64,000 nucleotides of DNA from Pholiota molesta (GCA_014925825.1 JACGCK010000038.1:186001-250000); one strand, 5' to 3'; positions 36,023 to 48,700 are shown, numbered from the stretch's first letter. Notes: a model not told the origin generated them from the sequence alone. Numbers and translations are program-made.

Positions 36023-36289
36023 TTTTCTTCGGTGCGTCTAGATGGTAGGGTTTTCCCATTTCGCGGTCGTGGTTTTGAATGGGGAATTGTTGGGAACGGT
36101 GACACCAGGATTGATTGAGAGAACGCAATCACAGTGGTTATCACGCTGGGGAGTTCCGTAGTGTGTAGGGACACTCAATGAGGGGACGATATACACGCTC
36201 CACGGGGCATTTTCTTGTTGTATCTATTACTATTGTCTTGTTCATGAATTTCGCGGTATCATCCAAGTCCATGGGAGCCTCTCAACACG

Positions 36290-36341
36290 CACGTGAAGTT
36301 TGTGGGTCCATTCCAAGCTTCCCGGTTCACCTTCTGCCACC
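36290..36341 (+). promoter_or_regulatory. CACGTG promoter module of unknown-family copy A
   Basis: E-box CACGTG at 36290-36295 followed by AAGTT and TGGGTCCATTCCAAGC, 52 bp before the start codon. The same block precedes copies B and C. Here it lacks a stretch of about 14 bp (CATATTATTGATCT) found in the other copies. Confidence 0.6.
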
Positions 36342-37010
36342 ATGGACCGTTGCCCAGTGTTCTGTATCGCTGATATCCCAGCCACCGTAAGTCAGAGAAC
36401 ATCACCGTTTTATCGCTATAAAGCGCTATTTCCCTCAATTCTTGCTCTACAGACCCTAGATCTCCTCTTGGAATGCACCCAAGAATATCTTGATGAACCA
36501 ACCCCCTCCGCACACGTATCCGAACGGGTTGTCATTATGGACACCAAAGATATCGCTACTATCACCCAAGGATCTTCTCCTCCTATTGCCTCGTCTCCTA
36601 CAGCCTTTCTCGGCCTTTCCCTCAAGGAAGTGCGCGATTGGTTTGACGCAAATATCACCGAACCATGCGCGGAACGATTCATGCCACATTGCTTCCTGGT
36701 GCTTGACAACGAAAGCATAGAGGATGAAAGTTGTATATTTGTCGCCACGCAATATTCAGCTCCAGGGGAAATACACTCGCTGCGGTGTGATTTTGATGTT
36801 GCGTATCAGAGTGCCCTCATTTGCGATGTTCAAGAAATATCAATTGAGGAAGGCGTAACGGGGAGCTTCATGCGGAGCGGGGTGACTATGACGAAAGAAA
36901 ACTTGGAGTTAGCACTGCATGGAGGTTTGTGCATTGAAGATGGAGAGGTTAAGCTGGATGAAGAGTGGAGAGATTTCAATGGTTGTGAATCGGAGGAGTC
37001 TGGTGATTGA
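36342..37010 (+). CDS. Unknown family, copy A (possible DUF6924-like fold)
   Basis: Exons 36342-36386 and 36453-37010 around a 66-nt intron, giving 200 residues. N-terminus MDRCPVFCIADIPAT, then VVIMDTKDIATITQGS, TAFLGLSLKEVRDWFDANI, HCFLVLDNESIEDESCIFVA, EIHSLRCDFDVAYQSALICD and GSFMRSGVTMTKENLELA. No signal peptide, helix or catalytic motif is evident. The pattern of a fixed VxDxxxx..GLS....W strand-helix followed by fLvlDxxsI and a strand pair weakly recalls DUF6924 proteins of bacteria and fungi; this is only a resemblance. Two more copies lie at 48.8 and 56.3 kb. The intron is a multiple of three with no stop, so retention would insert 22 residues. Confidence 0.8.
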   Translation: MDRCPVFCIADIPATVSQRTSPFYRYKALFPSILALQTLDLLLECTQEYLDEPTPSAHVSERVVIMDTKDIATITQGSSPPIASSPTAFLGLSLKEVRDWFDANITEPCAERFMPHCFLVLDNESIEDESCIFVATQYSAPGEIHSLRCDFDVAYQSALICDVQEISIEEGVTGSFMRSGVTMTKENLELALHGGLCIEDGEVKLDEEWRDFNGCESEESGD

Positions 37011-37414
37011 ACTGAACTTGAATCAAGTTGTTAAAAAGTTCAGCTGTAGGAAGAGAATTATTTACAAAGCCCAAATTGCACCTTGTGCTTGTAAACAACG
37101 CCGTTATATACATATGGGACAACAATATAAAATTTATGACATCGCCTTCGCCATCGACGACGAGCGTCGCGTCGCAGCTCGCGCAAGACGCGCCTGAGAT
37201 CAGGTTGAGCATATTATAAACAAATGGAACAAGAGGCCACCCGGGTGCTCAGCTCAGTTCAGTGAATCAGTGCCCACTGCCAGCGATAATACGTCCCACA
37301 ATTAAGTGGGAATGTGGATTATAATATTTTTAGCGACCACCAATATCTTTTTATTCCCTTCCCCCTTATTCAGTATACCTCTCACTCATGTGCGGGCCCA
37401 CTGGACGCGGAATT
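37011..37414. other. 3' flank of copy A, shared with copy B
   Basis: The first about 170 bp after the stop match the flank of copy B (blocks AGAGAATTA, AAATTGCACCTT and CACCTTCGCC/CATCGCCTTCGCC), so the duplicated unit extends past the gene. The rest is the convergent 3' end of the ETF-beta gene. Confidence 0.5.
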
Positions 37415-38488
37415 TTAAGGGAAGCCCGCCTCTTTGAGCTTCGCCACCAGCTCGTCCACGTTCGCCACTTTGCCGCCGCCGACGCGCACGGGGGGCTCGC
37501 TCACCTTGAGCGTCTCAAGTTGAGGTGTGTAGTCGACGCCGAGCGCGGCGGGCGTGAGCTTCTCGACGGGCTTTTTCTTCGCCTTCATGATATTAGGCAG
37601 GGAGGCGTAGCGGGGCTCGTTGAGCCTGAAAATAAGATAAATGACCAAGCACAGCAGCAAGGAAAAAGAAAGAGACGCACCGCAGGTCCGTGGTGACTAC
37701 CAGAGGCAGCCGACACCTGATCTCCTCGCCGCCGCCGTCGATCTCCCGCGTCACCAGCGCCTCGCCCTTCGCCACGTCCACGTCGAGCTTGCTCGCGAAC
37801 GTCGCCTGGCTCCACCCGAGCAGCCCCGCGAGCATCTGCCCCGTCACGCCGAGGTCGTCGTCAATCGCCTGCTTGCCCAGGATCACCAGGTCGATCTTGT
37901 CCGCGGGCGTCGCCGCGCCCTTGTTCTGCTTCTCGATGACCGCCTGGAGCGTGCGCGCGATGGCGAGCGGCTCGGGCGCGGGGTGCGCCTCGGGGAGCTC
38001 GACGTGGATCGCGCTGTCCGCGCCCATGGCGAGCGCGGTGCGGAGGGTGTCGAGGGACTTGGCGGGGCCGATGGAGATGGCTTTGATGGAGGTGACGGAG
38101 GCCTTGAGCTTCTCGCGCAGGCGCACGGCTTCTTCGACGGCTGTGGGGCGGTTGAGATGTGTGGGTCAGGCACTGGGGTGGGTGCACGCACCGATTTCGT
38201 CGAATGGGTTCTGAATGTGGGAGAGCGCGCGTGAGGGTGTGTTCTGAGCTATGATTTTGGTAATGTACAGACGCACCATGGAATGCTTCACGTTCGTGTC
38301 GATGCCCGTCTGTTGCGGGTTCACGCGGATCTTGACGGCATAGTCGACAGCGCTGGAATAGGCAGGGTGCGCGAATGGCATGAGCTTTCCGCCATGCAAG
38401 GATATGGCGGCTTCCCTGTTGGGCAGCAGGATACTCACCGCTTAACGGGGACGAGGATGTTGAGCAGGCGGGCGGGTGAAGGGCGCAT
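37415..38488 (-). CDS. etfb: Electron transfer flavoprotein beta subunit
   Basis: Minus strand, start ATG at 38488 ([20 protein letters not shown]). Exons splice in frame through [77 protein letters not shown] and [10 protein letters not shown]. The ETF-beta signature follows ([40 protein letters not shown]), then a C-terminal [16 protein letters not shown] tail. It pairs with ETF-alpha in the mitochondrial matrix, carries electrons from acyl-CoA dehydrogenases to ETF-QO and binds AMP; FAD sits mainly on alpha. The N-terminus is short with little mitochondrial presequence, as is usual for this subunit. The coding sequence is very GC-rich. Confidence 0.96.
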
Positions 38489-39049
38489 CGTGGGCGGCGA
38501 GAGCGGTGAGTGTCAAGGAGTGAGCAGAGGCACGCTATACCCGGACTGCCGTTTTCACGTGATGGTCCTCGCAAGAATTCCCGCCGCCGAGCGTTGAGTT
38601 ACATGAGTAGCGAGCGTTGTGCAAATGGAGACTTTCGACCAGTATATTCAACACATATACAATCCAATGTCAGTCACAAAAAAACGAGGGTAGTTCTACG
38701 CCTCTGAAAAACTGTCACATCGATTCCCACTTCCCTCGACCCTTTTCAGCCTGTATCCTCTTCGGCAGGGCACCTACCATATGAGGTTGGGTCAATAATA
38801 ACGTGAACTACAGACTTGATGACTCACTTATATACTAGAAGAAAATGTGATCCAAGAGCAATCCAATCTGAAGAACAGTAGCTTACCACAACGAGTGCGG
38901 AGTTTCTGATGGTGATCAAAATGAAGTCGCCTTTGACGTTCTTCATCTCGTACTTGGCCGCACCACTCGCATTGCGAAAAGTCTGGGAGAATCCCACAGA
39001 GGAGGCGACTACTCGCCATGTGAGATGGACTGCCCCATTAGTCAGAAAG

Positions 39050-39400
39050 TTACTCACCGATGGCCAGCTCACTAGCTGTAAACCTCTTATTTTTACTCGG
39101 AAATAAAACATCCTTCAGATTCGCCCGATGGGAGGACAGCCGCGCGTTAGCCGAATGCGGTGCCTGCAGTGCGTCTTCGTTGTTATCTTCATGATCAGCG
39201 ATAGCCCTGAAGTAGTCCCCAACAAAGGCCTCGTCTAGCATTGAAGGATTGCCTTTCGACGTATAAAGGTCTTCGAAAATGGAGGCGAACTTTTCGTCAA
39301 GGTTAGGAATATTTCCGGTATTGGTAGGCATTGCGACGAGGGGGTTGACACTGCCGGAACACGAAGGACTTCCGTCGTTTAATACACATTCGACGCCCAA
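39050..39400 (-). other. Possible MYND-family gene fragment
   Basis: Minus-strand frame with NLDEKFASIFEDLYTSKGN, FVGDYFRAIADHED and FTASELAIG, then a GTGAGT donor. Splicing to 39018 gives DFSQCEWCGQVRDEERQ, starting Cys-x2-Cys like a MYND finger, but the remaining zinc ligands do not appear. No ATG start is evident. It may be the 3' end of the same ancient gene as the relic at 39.9-40.6 kb. Confidence 0.25.
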
Positions 39401-39904
39401 ATTACTAATCGAGAAGCAGGACAGGCGCTGAACAGGATGACCAGAGTCTGACAGTGTAATGAATACCCAAATGGTAGCTGCTATATTTCAGGCTGTTCTC
39501 TCTCATTTCCCCCACTGCTCAGTGGATCTGTGCATCCATTGAAGGTCATAATTATTGATTTTATCCCTTGTCTTTGACCTCGTCTTCGTCTTATCCGTCC
39601 ATTAAATATCTATCTAGCCAGTATCTATTTTTATCGCATCATCTCGGTGGCATCTGTCCATCCAAATACGGTTCAATCCATCCGTCCTATCCATCCTAGG
39701 CCTATCTGTACCTGTTTTATCATCTTTTTTGTCCATAACTGAGCATGTCCAAACCAGACCTCTCATCTATTCATACACAATCCAAGCTCATATCAAGCTC
39801 ATCCAATCAAGTCTGATGCTACATACTATTATTCATTAACTACAATTATTTGACAATGATCCATCGTGTTCTCGAAAAAAGATGGAGTACTTATACTTAT
39901 GTTA

Positions 39905-40620
39905 CTAATTTGCAAATGCATTGAAGTTGGAGCAAGTTTCTGCGTCCTCCTTTTCTAGTTGCACGAATTCAAAGATCTTTGAAAAACTGTGGAACAATTA
40001 AGATTTCCATATTATGAGAGCGGATAGAAAGGAGACGTACTCTACAATTTGGCAGTTAATGTGGGAGTCAGTGATATTAGACGCTGAACCTCTTGGCATT
40101 TCGACCCACATAGGATCAATAGACCAATATCCCCAAGCTTCTTCCAGACGGCCCTTTGCGGCTGCCTTCAGGAAAAAGTAGAGTAGACTTTTTCGGGCGG
40201 GTTGTCGTTTCCATCATCCAAAGAGTGGTAGAAAAACTCTGCCCAGCGGCGCGGCATCGTCTCTTTGTTGGTAACTGTTAAGGATCATCAGAAACATATA
40301 TTATATATTTAATGAAGCCACTCAACCGAGTATAATGTCAGTCAGCGCAAGGGAGTGCTCACTGTACTTTTCAAGATACTTGGGCGCTAATTTTATTAGT
40401 TGTCGTAAAGCAGCAGCTTCTCCAATGTCACGGTCATATCGCCCAGCATGCCAAAACCAGACATGGAGAGGTGAAGTAAATTCGTATTTTTCATGTCAAC
40501 ACATCAGGATCAACTTGAAGTTATCATCGAAGTGGAAGTAAAACAAACCTTGTCCAGCCATTTGCCATAGTTTCATTCGAAAAAACTCTAGATCTCTTGG
40601 TGGGTCGCATATAATTTGAA
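39905..40620 (-). pseudogene. Relic or frameshifted gene of an Agaricomycete MYND-associated family
   Basis: Minus-strand pieces read LKLAEVLQIICDPPRDLEFF, HVWFWHAGRYDRDIGEAAAL, LIKLAPKYLEKYSEHSLALT, MPRRWAEFFYHSLDDGND, LKAAAKGRLEEAWGYWSIDP and FEFVQLEKEDAETCSNFNAF. These match, from memory, a conserved non-zinc region of basidiomycete proteins that also carry a MYND finger. At 40173-40177 a run of five A (T on the coding strand) breaks the frame by one base between YSTF and LKAAAKG. The start and the zinc finger are not found here. It could be an intact gene with sequence errors. Confidence 0.4.
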
Positions 40621-40699
40621 GGACCTCCGCCAGCTTCAAAGCTTCAATATTTTAGGCGACTCGCGGGCCGTATGTCACGCGTTCTCCCGAGTCCCGGCT

Positions 40700-41662
40700 C
40701 GAATTCCCTCAGCGCTCTTTCCTTCGTCTACATTGAGCAGATCTGGCTGCGCTCCTTGCTCACTCGCTGTCACCGTCTGTCCTCCCACTCTGTGGCGATA
40801 TCGCTGTGCCATTTGTAACTCACGCTTGACTTTGCGCTTCCCAACAACGTCATTGCTCCTGTGGACCTGGCCGGAATGGACTAGTTTTCAATTCGAACAA
40901 ATGTTGGCGCGGCGTGGGATGAGCTGGCGAGCAGTCGTGCGTTGTTTTCTTTCCACTCCTTGTATAACTGGATCATTCTGTGGCTTTGGGGCGTTTGATT
41001 TGTGTCTGTCCTGCATAAAATTATATCCACCACTGCATCCGCGTGCCGACGAACACCGACGTTCTCCATCCATGCCCAAAACTCCTGCTCTGTACCCACA
41101 TTTGCACCCACTGCAGTACGTACTTCATGGGGTCAGGCTCTCCAGGAAAATAGTGTCCTTATTTTCGAAAAGTCGGGAGTCTTGTTTTTGTTTCTGTTTA
41201 TGGGCGCCAAATGAAATATTCCTGCGCTCAAATGGATGCGGATGAGGCCTGACTTGCGAAACAATATCTGGGGTGAGCGCATTCAAATCAAAGGCCCGAA
41301 CGCTATCTTCCAGCACTATCTTGGTCCGTATTTATGTAATTGATCCCCACTTCATATTCTGATGTCTTCGAACATTCCTCAGAATTCATCGGGATAAAAT
41401 ACTGTCGGCAGGACGACCTGGAGGAAGAGAAGGCTGATAGCGCTTTCCCGACGCACGATACTCATTGCGAGTAGCTTTTATATATGAATTCGTATATTAC
41501 GTTGCTCCCATTGAATGGAATGGTAGAAATTTCGTCGTCATACGCAAGCCCTGGGCGCCTGGGCGTTTTGCCACATAATATGACTAAGCGCTGAGTTGAT
41601 TTAAATATCCTCCATCATGTTGCCCTTCCCTTCCCTTAACCTTTTTCCTCTCCGTCTCGGCC
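40700..41662. other. Intergenic region upstream of the G-alpha gene
   Basis: Several moderate frames occur on both strands (for example 40616-41245 plus and 40881-41111 minus) but they overlap each other and carry no motif. The final pyrimidine-rich stretch near 41620-41660 is the likely core promoter of the G-alpha gene. Confidence 0.4.
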
Positions 41663-43479
41663 ATGCATCTCACCCTAGATCCTGTAGACCCCATCTACGA
41701 CCTCATGCAGCCTCCGGCCGACGAGACGCCCTCTCAGAAGACCGCGCGTAAAAAGCGTGAATTGGATGCTCAACATCTAAGTGATGCCATTAACAAACAG
41801 GTCAACCACGACTATGCAAATTTTGCGAAAGACAGGAATGTCGTCAGGGTCCTATTGCTAGGCCAGTCGGAGAGTGGTGAGTCCGAATATTCGTCTCGTT
41901 CAATGACAGGCTCTAACGAAGACACTTAACCAGGTAAATCCACTATGATAAAAAGTAAGTGTAGTCACTTCGTTCGGGGTTGATGTTGTATGAATAAATC
42001 TAGATCTCCGCATGAAATATGTCCAGGAAGAATGGGAACGCGAGCGCGATAGCTGGCGTGTTGTTGTTCAGTTCAACGTCGTCCAGTCCATCAATGCTAT
42101 AATTAGGGTCGTTGAATCCGAATTGAACAGCGGCGGGACCGGGCACTCTGACAACGAGCAGAATACCAAAGGGCCAAACGACGCTGAAGCAGTGAAATTT
42201 ACGAACGGGACCCAGCTCCTCCTGGTCCGACTGGCTCCCCTACTCAGCGTCGAAGAAGACTTAAACCGATGGTTGAGCGCAGGCTCTGATGAGTATACCC
42301 ACTCGGCAAGCCCACTCTCAGCCATTCAGCTCTCGGAGTCAATTTCCGCCACCATTGCTAGTTGCAAAGAGGATGCAAAGGCTCTCTGGCAAGACCAAAC
42401 TGTGCGAGCGGCGCTGAAACGCCATCGAATTCAAATTCGAAATGATAACGGAGGATTGTATGGACTCTATTCTCGTTGCACCCGCTTATGTTGACCTCTT
42501 TTGACCTATCATCTTCTTAGCTTTCCGAATGACCTCGATCGAGTCACAGCGCATGACTATGTTGTTCGTGATGATGATATTATGCGTGCAAAACTGCGAA
42601 CGGTTGGAATACAAGAGCACAGAATATATTTCAAGCAAGGGCCTCGGAATAATCCAGAGTGTGAGTTCCCTCCGTCATTCGACTACTTGATTTGTGTTGT
42701 GAATTTTAACTGAACAAGTATCAGGCGAACAAACGTTCACATGGGAATGGCGTATCTTTGATGTTGATGGATGCCGAATTAAAGTGCGTTTAAGGGATTT
42801 ATATTGCGGCGTCCTCACCATATCGACTGACGCCCTAATCACAGCGCAAGGCATGGCTTCCATACTTCGATACCGTTGACGTTGCGATGTTTTGTAAGTG
42901 TCTGCGTCGCAGCTGGTCAGCTACAGGCAATTCTAATCCTAGTTTATCGATTCTAGTTTCGCCTGTGTCCGCATTCGACCAATATTTGGAAGAAGACTCT
43001 AGTACCAATCGTCTAGAAGATTCGATTATCCTGTGGACCTCGATATGCTCTTCGACGCTGTTAGCCAGGGCGCAGCTTATCCTTTTCCTCAGCAAGTGTG
43101 ATTTACTCCGATGGAAACTCAAGCGAGGTGTCCAACTGAGGCAGTTCTTGCCGAGCTATGGTGATCGGCCTAACGAAATAATGGCTGTTGTGAAGTGTTA
43201 GTCTATTACACCTCGACATGCAAATAGCCTTATCTGACCAGCTCCCTCTCCTGTAGATTTACGCGAAAAGTTTATAGATATTGAAAGACGGCATTCTGTG
43301 GAACATCGACCTTGCTATGTGTTCCCGGCTACCACCACTGTATGTTACCTTTACCTTTGACGGAGGTTTATTCACTTCTAATGCTATCACATAAGGATAC
43401 AATAGCAACTGGGATAATGTTGGATACTGTCCGCGACTGCGTCGTGCGCGAGAACCTCGCAGCCTCGCAGTTGATCTGA
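41663..43479 (+). CDS. Divergent heterotrimeric G-protein alpha subunit
   Basis: Nine exons (41663-41876, 41934-41954, 42004-42457, 42521-42660, 42719-42783, 42845-42893, 42957-43196, 43257-43339, 43396-43479), 449 residues. P-loop GQSESGKST spans the first splice junction. A large helical insert (about residues 90-230) is longer than in standard subunits. Switch I region KLRTVGIQEHRI keeps the arginine, but switch II reads FDVDGCRIKRKAW instead of DVGGQRxxRxKW, so the catalytic glutamine is cysteine. FSPVSAFDQYLEED, NRLEDSIILW and PSYGDRPNE are conserved. NKxD is SKCD and TCAT is PATTT. It likely binds nucleotide poorly or hydrolyses slowly. No N-terminal myristoylation glycine. Confidence 0.92.
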
Positions 43480-43779
43480 CCACCTTTAACCGTTGTCAGG
43501 TCCAGACATGGGTCCTATCAGCCAAGACAATCATGTAGTAGTGTCGGGAAGTTTCTCAAAGGGAGCGAATAATTTCCAATCAATGCCAAAAGCAAGCTCG
43601 CACAACCCGCAGTGCAATTTGTACTTATAAACCAATGTATATAGCCTGATTTTTGAATGTTATTGCTACCAATTCAACCCATTGGTCTCCAATAGTTAGT
43701 TGCCCATTTTATTCCCTTCGTCCCCCAAGTAATCTCAGAATGTGATATATGAATTAGAATATTGTATGTACATGTATTG
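43480..43779. other. Convergent 3' ends
   Basis: 300 bp between the G-alpha stop and the minus-strand DUF6533 gene stop. Nothing recognisable. Confidence 0.4.
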
Positions 43780-45771
43780 TTACACCATTTGCAGTGATCG
43801 AGAAGGTAAACTGAGGGCCGTTGGAGGTTGATCTGGTAGTATAACGTTAATATGCTCGTTCACGTTCATGTTGGGTTCAGGGGTTTCGTTGGCAGTATTG
43901 CGTGTGGGTATAGGAGGCGCGAATGTGAGCGGTGAGCTGGCGAGTTGGTCAACAGCCGTTGGGGGTAAGGATGCCAAAAGACTCATGACGAAGGATGGGT
44001 AAGGGTTAGTAGCCGATGAGCGGCGCCGGCGTTTGCGTCGATCGAAGAGAAGAGATTTTGGGGTTGGAAGGGTAGTGCTGTTCAAACGATGGCCTGCTTT
44101 CTTCAGGTTCAGTGTAATTCTGGACATCATAGCGACCTATATATTTCCAAGAATAATCAGCTGAAAGCTCGAAGTGGCAACTGTCAATGGAGCACTTACG
44201 GTGATCCTAATGATCGATAGAAGTCGAGGTCACAAGTCATTCCAGTATAGTAAAATCATTATAGAACTTACAGTTGTTCCATTCTAACGTCCTCCAAACA
44301 TTAGCTATACATATCGAATAAATCATCACTGGAAACATACTGAGCGCAAATGTTTTTAGTCCCTGGAGGAGCTGCGACGATCATAAATGTCAGGATAAAG
44401 GTGATAGAAAATATTACGCTGTCAAGAAGTAAATTTTCAGATAGATCGAAGTAAAGTCAGCAAGGGGACAGTCATTGACCTGTAATAAAGTATCCCGTCT
44501 TCCAGAAGGCGTTTGACAATATAGGTTGCCTCTTCTCTGCGAATCGGAGGCAGAGTTCGATAGAGCGTCAGTCCGAATATTATTGTATCGTACAGAAGGG
44601 GAATCCATGCTGAGGCTGACGCCGCGCCGCTGCTGTAGAACCATATATATCAGTCGGTGTAACATCCACCGGAGTGCAATAGACGTACATCGCAGGATCA
44701 AAAACCATACTGCAAGCTTTAGGATAGTCAGAGTATAAACGTTATCAGCGTTCGAGAATTAACTGTATATCCATATGAACTGACCATGGATGCCCGAATT
44801 TGGATTGTGAACCACGGCTTTAGAGTAAAACACAAAACATCAGTTTTAACGTTCTTCATGAGTCGTAGTCAGACGTTAGAATAAGATAACTTACGTTGAC
44901 CTCGACTGATCAGCCATACGTTCACCACAGTCTCAAAGAGAAGTAACATTGCGACCCCCTTTATGATCCACCTTTGATGTGGGTAGAGCGCGTTGATGCG
45001 GAGAAGCATCATCAGACCCACGACCTCGACCGCAATGGCAACCGTGCAGCCCTCGTAGCGTACAAAGTGCTTGCACCTAAGAATGTATGGTCAGCATCGG
45101 TTTCATGTTCTTTACGTTTGCTGTTGACACCTCTGTAGGATTAAAAGACACATTGTAAGCTATTGTAAGCATATTTTTTGGCTAAGGAAATAGCGCAGGA
45201 GCTTACTTCGATTGTCCATGTCGGAGAAAGATAGGCTGCCAATCGAACAGCGCATGTCAATTGCAAGCTGTTTGCACGAAGAAAACACGTACCGTATAAA
45301 TTGATGATAAATCCTAGAGGTGTAAAGTAGCGATTCTGGACACGACATTGGTCAAGATTCCATTTCGATAAACCAAGTGACAAGGACGCACGAAGAGAAA
45401 GAGGTATCCAACTGTAGTATTTGTAAATCTATGCCGCAACTTTAGTATAACAATAACCCACAGAGGCCTTTCCGGTTGCTTTTCCATATTAATTCGACCT
45501 ATGCTAGTCGTCAGTGGGAGGGCACACTAAACTCCGCAACTTCCTCACCTCATCCGTGAAGGTATCGATATGATCCCATACCAAGACGACAAAGCTCGCA
45601 AAACCAACGTACTTGGGGCCCTCAGACCAAGCCATGAGGGTTTGTAGGATGTAAGTACTCACATTGGTCCGAATGCTATGAATAGACAAATGAATATTTA
45701 TGTGGATATACTGATAAGTTCACCTACGTGTCCGCTATGTCAGGATCTACTTGTGGGATCTGCTGAGGCAT
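43780..45771 (-). CDS. Seven-helix membrane protein of the DUF6533 type
   Basis: Multi-exon minus-strand gene, start ATG at 45771 (MPQQIPQVDPDIADTI). Pieces in order: KYVGFASFVVLVWDHIDTFT (the DUF6533 helix), VELIWKSNRKGLFGYLFLFN, RYFTPLGFIINLYAYLSPTW, CKHFVRYEGCTVAIAVEVVG, LMMLLRINALYPHQRWIIKG, SAWIPLLYDTIIFGLTLYRT, LLEDGILYYS and a last exon MMSRITLNLKKAGHRL with a polar tail. This is the common basidiomycete layout of about seven hydrophobic segments with a loop carrying RTLPPIRREE. Function is unknown; GPCR-like topology is often suggested. The join between TWTIE and CKHFVRYEG is unresolved in phase; other joins keep frame. Confidence 0.8.
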
Positions 45772-48700
45772 ACTGTCATTTGGGAGGGAAACGATGTGAG
45801 CGAAATGAGCGGAAAGGAACGAAGGAAACAAAGCAGGCAGTGTTCGCAGGCGTTTGAGACATCCCTCCTTATATAAAGCGCCCAGACTTACAAGTGGTAA
45901 TGTGCTTATTCCCGATCGCCGATAAATACGAATCGATATGGTACCTAAATCAATCAACTGAGTGTTTGGTGGTTTGGAGCAATGAAGATGTATGGAGTGA
46001 ATGGGCGTCCAGGTATTTTTAGAATTCCCCGGACCCCATGGGAGTTATTTATTTGGGTTGCCGCTATTCTGGGATATATCCTCGAAGAACAAGCTCTGGC
46101 GTTCGAATTTTCTGTGCCCCTGAAGTATGAAGTAGTGCAATTTGAATCTTCGCGCTGGAGACGAACACTCGTATTCAACAGTCGATTAGAGTGGAAACTA
46201 GAAAGCTAAGCATTGAGAGTTACTGACAGAGCTGGGAAATAGTCGATCTCGTTGGAGCTGGTGTTATTGCCAAGTTATTGCTATCATGATCCTGTTCAAG
46301 TGGCGCAGGTAATAAAGGTTTTCAGCATAATAATAACGCGATTTTGAATGCCTACCTAAATTTAGGCACATGCACTAGGTCACTTTGGGAGGCTCTCCGC
46401 TCATTGAGGACTTTTGAGGCCGGACGTTGGTGAGGCGTATTCTTTGTAACTGAAGTGGGGGTTACGGAGGCTGCAAAAGCGAGACAATCATAATTGAACC
46501 CAGAGTTAGTTTTAACCTCTTCAGAACCTCGGGCGATCCAAGGAAAACTAATCTCTTGTACGACGCCATCTTTCCACCCGTTTGTGATAGTATTTTTGTA
46601 GTTTACCTAGCAGGGTAGAATGAAGGTCAGAGAAGTTATTAGGATGTGAGCTGATCAAGAGCTAAAGTGAGGTTCTCGTTGGGTTCTCGCTTCCAGTCCG
46701 ACCACGCGGTGCCATGCAAGTGCCACGCATTTGGGTCTGAGGCTTGTCATTCTAATAGTTGATTTACTCGTCTTGTAGATGACATGCCGGCAGCCTGGGG
46801 CTGTTTTGTATTTGAAAGGAAAGCGAAGACTGAGCGCTGCTGGCGGGCTTCCGCCTGGATGAATATACTTACGAAAGGGTATGAATTGGTCCAAAGTTCA
46901 GAATAATAATTGATCATTGATACTATTAGTATTAAAATTTATTCAATGTGTCATGGGGTACAAGCACGTGAAGCTGCCAGATGGGCAATGCCGAATATTT
47001 AGTTCTCCGATCCAAGTAGATACCACTTGAAATTTCAATTTACCAACTGGCAACCCTCAACATATATCATGAATACTTTTCATCTTAGGAAGATGCTGGC
47101 TTTGACTCAAGGCTCTTTCTACGCTGATCCGCCCCATTGGGAGACTTCAAAGCTTTACCCTTCTATCGAATTGGACCATCTGACCGCGACTTTCTGATAT
47201 CGAAGGCGGGCAATACTCACTTTGCATCATCAACAAGCAAGATATCCCAGTGGGCTATAAGCCATATGAACCTACTTGTGGCACCAGGGGCAAGCAGTAT
47301 GCCAATCACTGCTTACGCAGTATGTAAACTTTCTGCTACTGCCAGTGGTGTAACCGGAGGCTCACGTCTTGAAACGTATCGCCTTCCACCACAGTTCTGT
47401 GTTCATGGATGGATTTCGAACCCATGCTTCATAACGATACATTCCTCTAGAAGCTGGAGGTACGACGTATGAATCGAAGGGGTTGATCATCACTATCACA
47501 ACTTGCTAATACCGACTTGTTATCGAATGACCTGCGCGACTCGTACGATGTACTTATGATACCTGCTGCCTTGAGCCTAGCCTTCACACCAAGGATACAT
47601 GCCAGCAGTACAGCGAATCTCCGCATCCCTCGCAGAACTTTCGAGCGACGTCCGAGGTCCTTTGAATTAAACCTCGTATTGCCACACCCGAACTCTAACC
47701 TTTTCTTAAGTCCAAAATGCATTAATCGATCATTATTATACTCGCCCCTGCCCGTCCCATCGACATCCTTCTGGATAGAACCACGCCTAATCCATGTCTC
47801 CAAAGCGTTGTTCTACGTGTCTCCGAGGCGCCCATATCGCTTCTTCGAACAGAAACATGCTACTGCTACTCAAAAGGTTATCAAGGAAGAATATATATAT
47901 ATCCGATACGGGGATGTTGCTCAACGCAGAGTTGTCTATACCGTCGACGTGCCGCCCCCATCGCAAACGGATTTTCGTCATTGGGTCGTCCCTTGTTGTC
48001 ACCCCGCCCTCCTTCCTTCTAGGATCGGGCTTCCCTCCGGTGCTCGATAGACTGAAGGTTCCAAACATTCCCATTTTCGAGATCTTCCTTAGCTAATTTC
48101 TGCTTTTAAGTACAGGAAATCATGAAGATGAAAGGCTTCCAAGTTGCTCCAGCCAAGCTCGAAGGGTGTCTCGTCGATTGTAAGGATGTTTCCGATGCCT
48201 GCGTTTTCAGTATCTCGGACGATAGCCGTCTACGGCCTCTTAAAATACTGAGCAGTATCTAACCTCAATTTCTGGGATTTTAAATACGGCGAAGTGCCTC
48301 TAGCATTTCTAGTGCTTACCGCCAGGGCAGTTTAATTCTGTGCGGGTCAGAACGAGCGTGCTTTAGACGAATTTATTGGCTTAGTTCATTTATACTTAAC
48401 CGTTCCGAATGGGAAACTTCTCAACCGATCCATCATCAGGGTACGTAGGCTGTCCTCTGGATTCATTCATGTGCACTTAAACTGGTCTGCATTGCTACTC
48501 TTTACTGCATGTCGCGAACAACAATGTACAATACAGGCACCTTGCAGGAGGAGTGCACGAGTTTATCTCTGCGATCCCGACTTCTCCAAGAGGGAATCGT
48601 GTTGCGTGACCGTGCAAAGGAGCCGCGAGCCCCGTCGTTGAAGGCGAAGGTGATGTTATAGTTTCTAAATCTTCTTCTATTGTTGTCGCATATGTAGTAT

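Noticed and set aside
37641..38234. Plus-strand frames of 174-197 codons opposite ETF-beta
   Set aside because: Shadows of the clearly conserved ETF-beta coding strand.
39540..39760. Pyrimidine-rich stretch with recurring ATCCATCC, considered as a satellite
   Set aside because: Spacing and sequence are irregular; simple low complexity rather than a tandem array.
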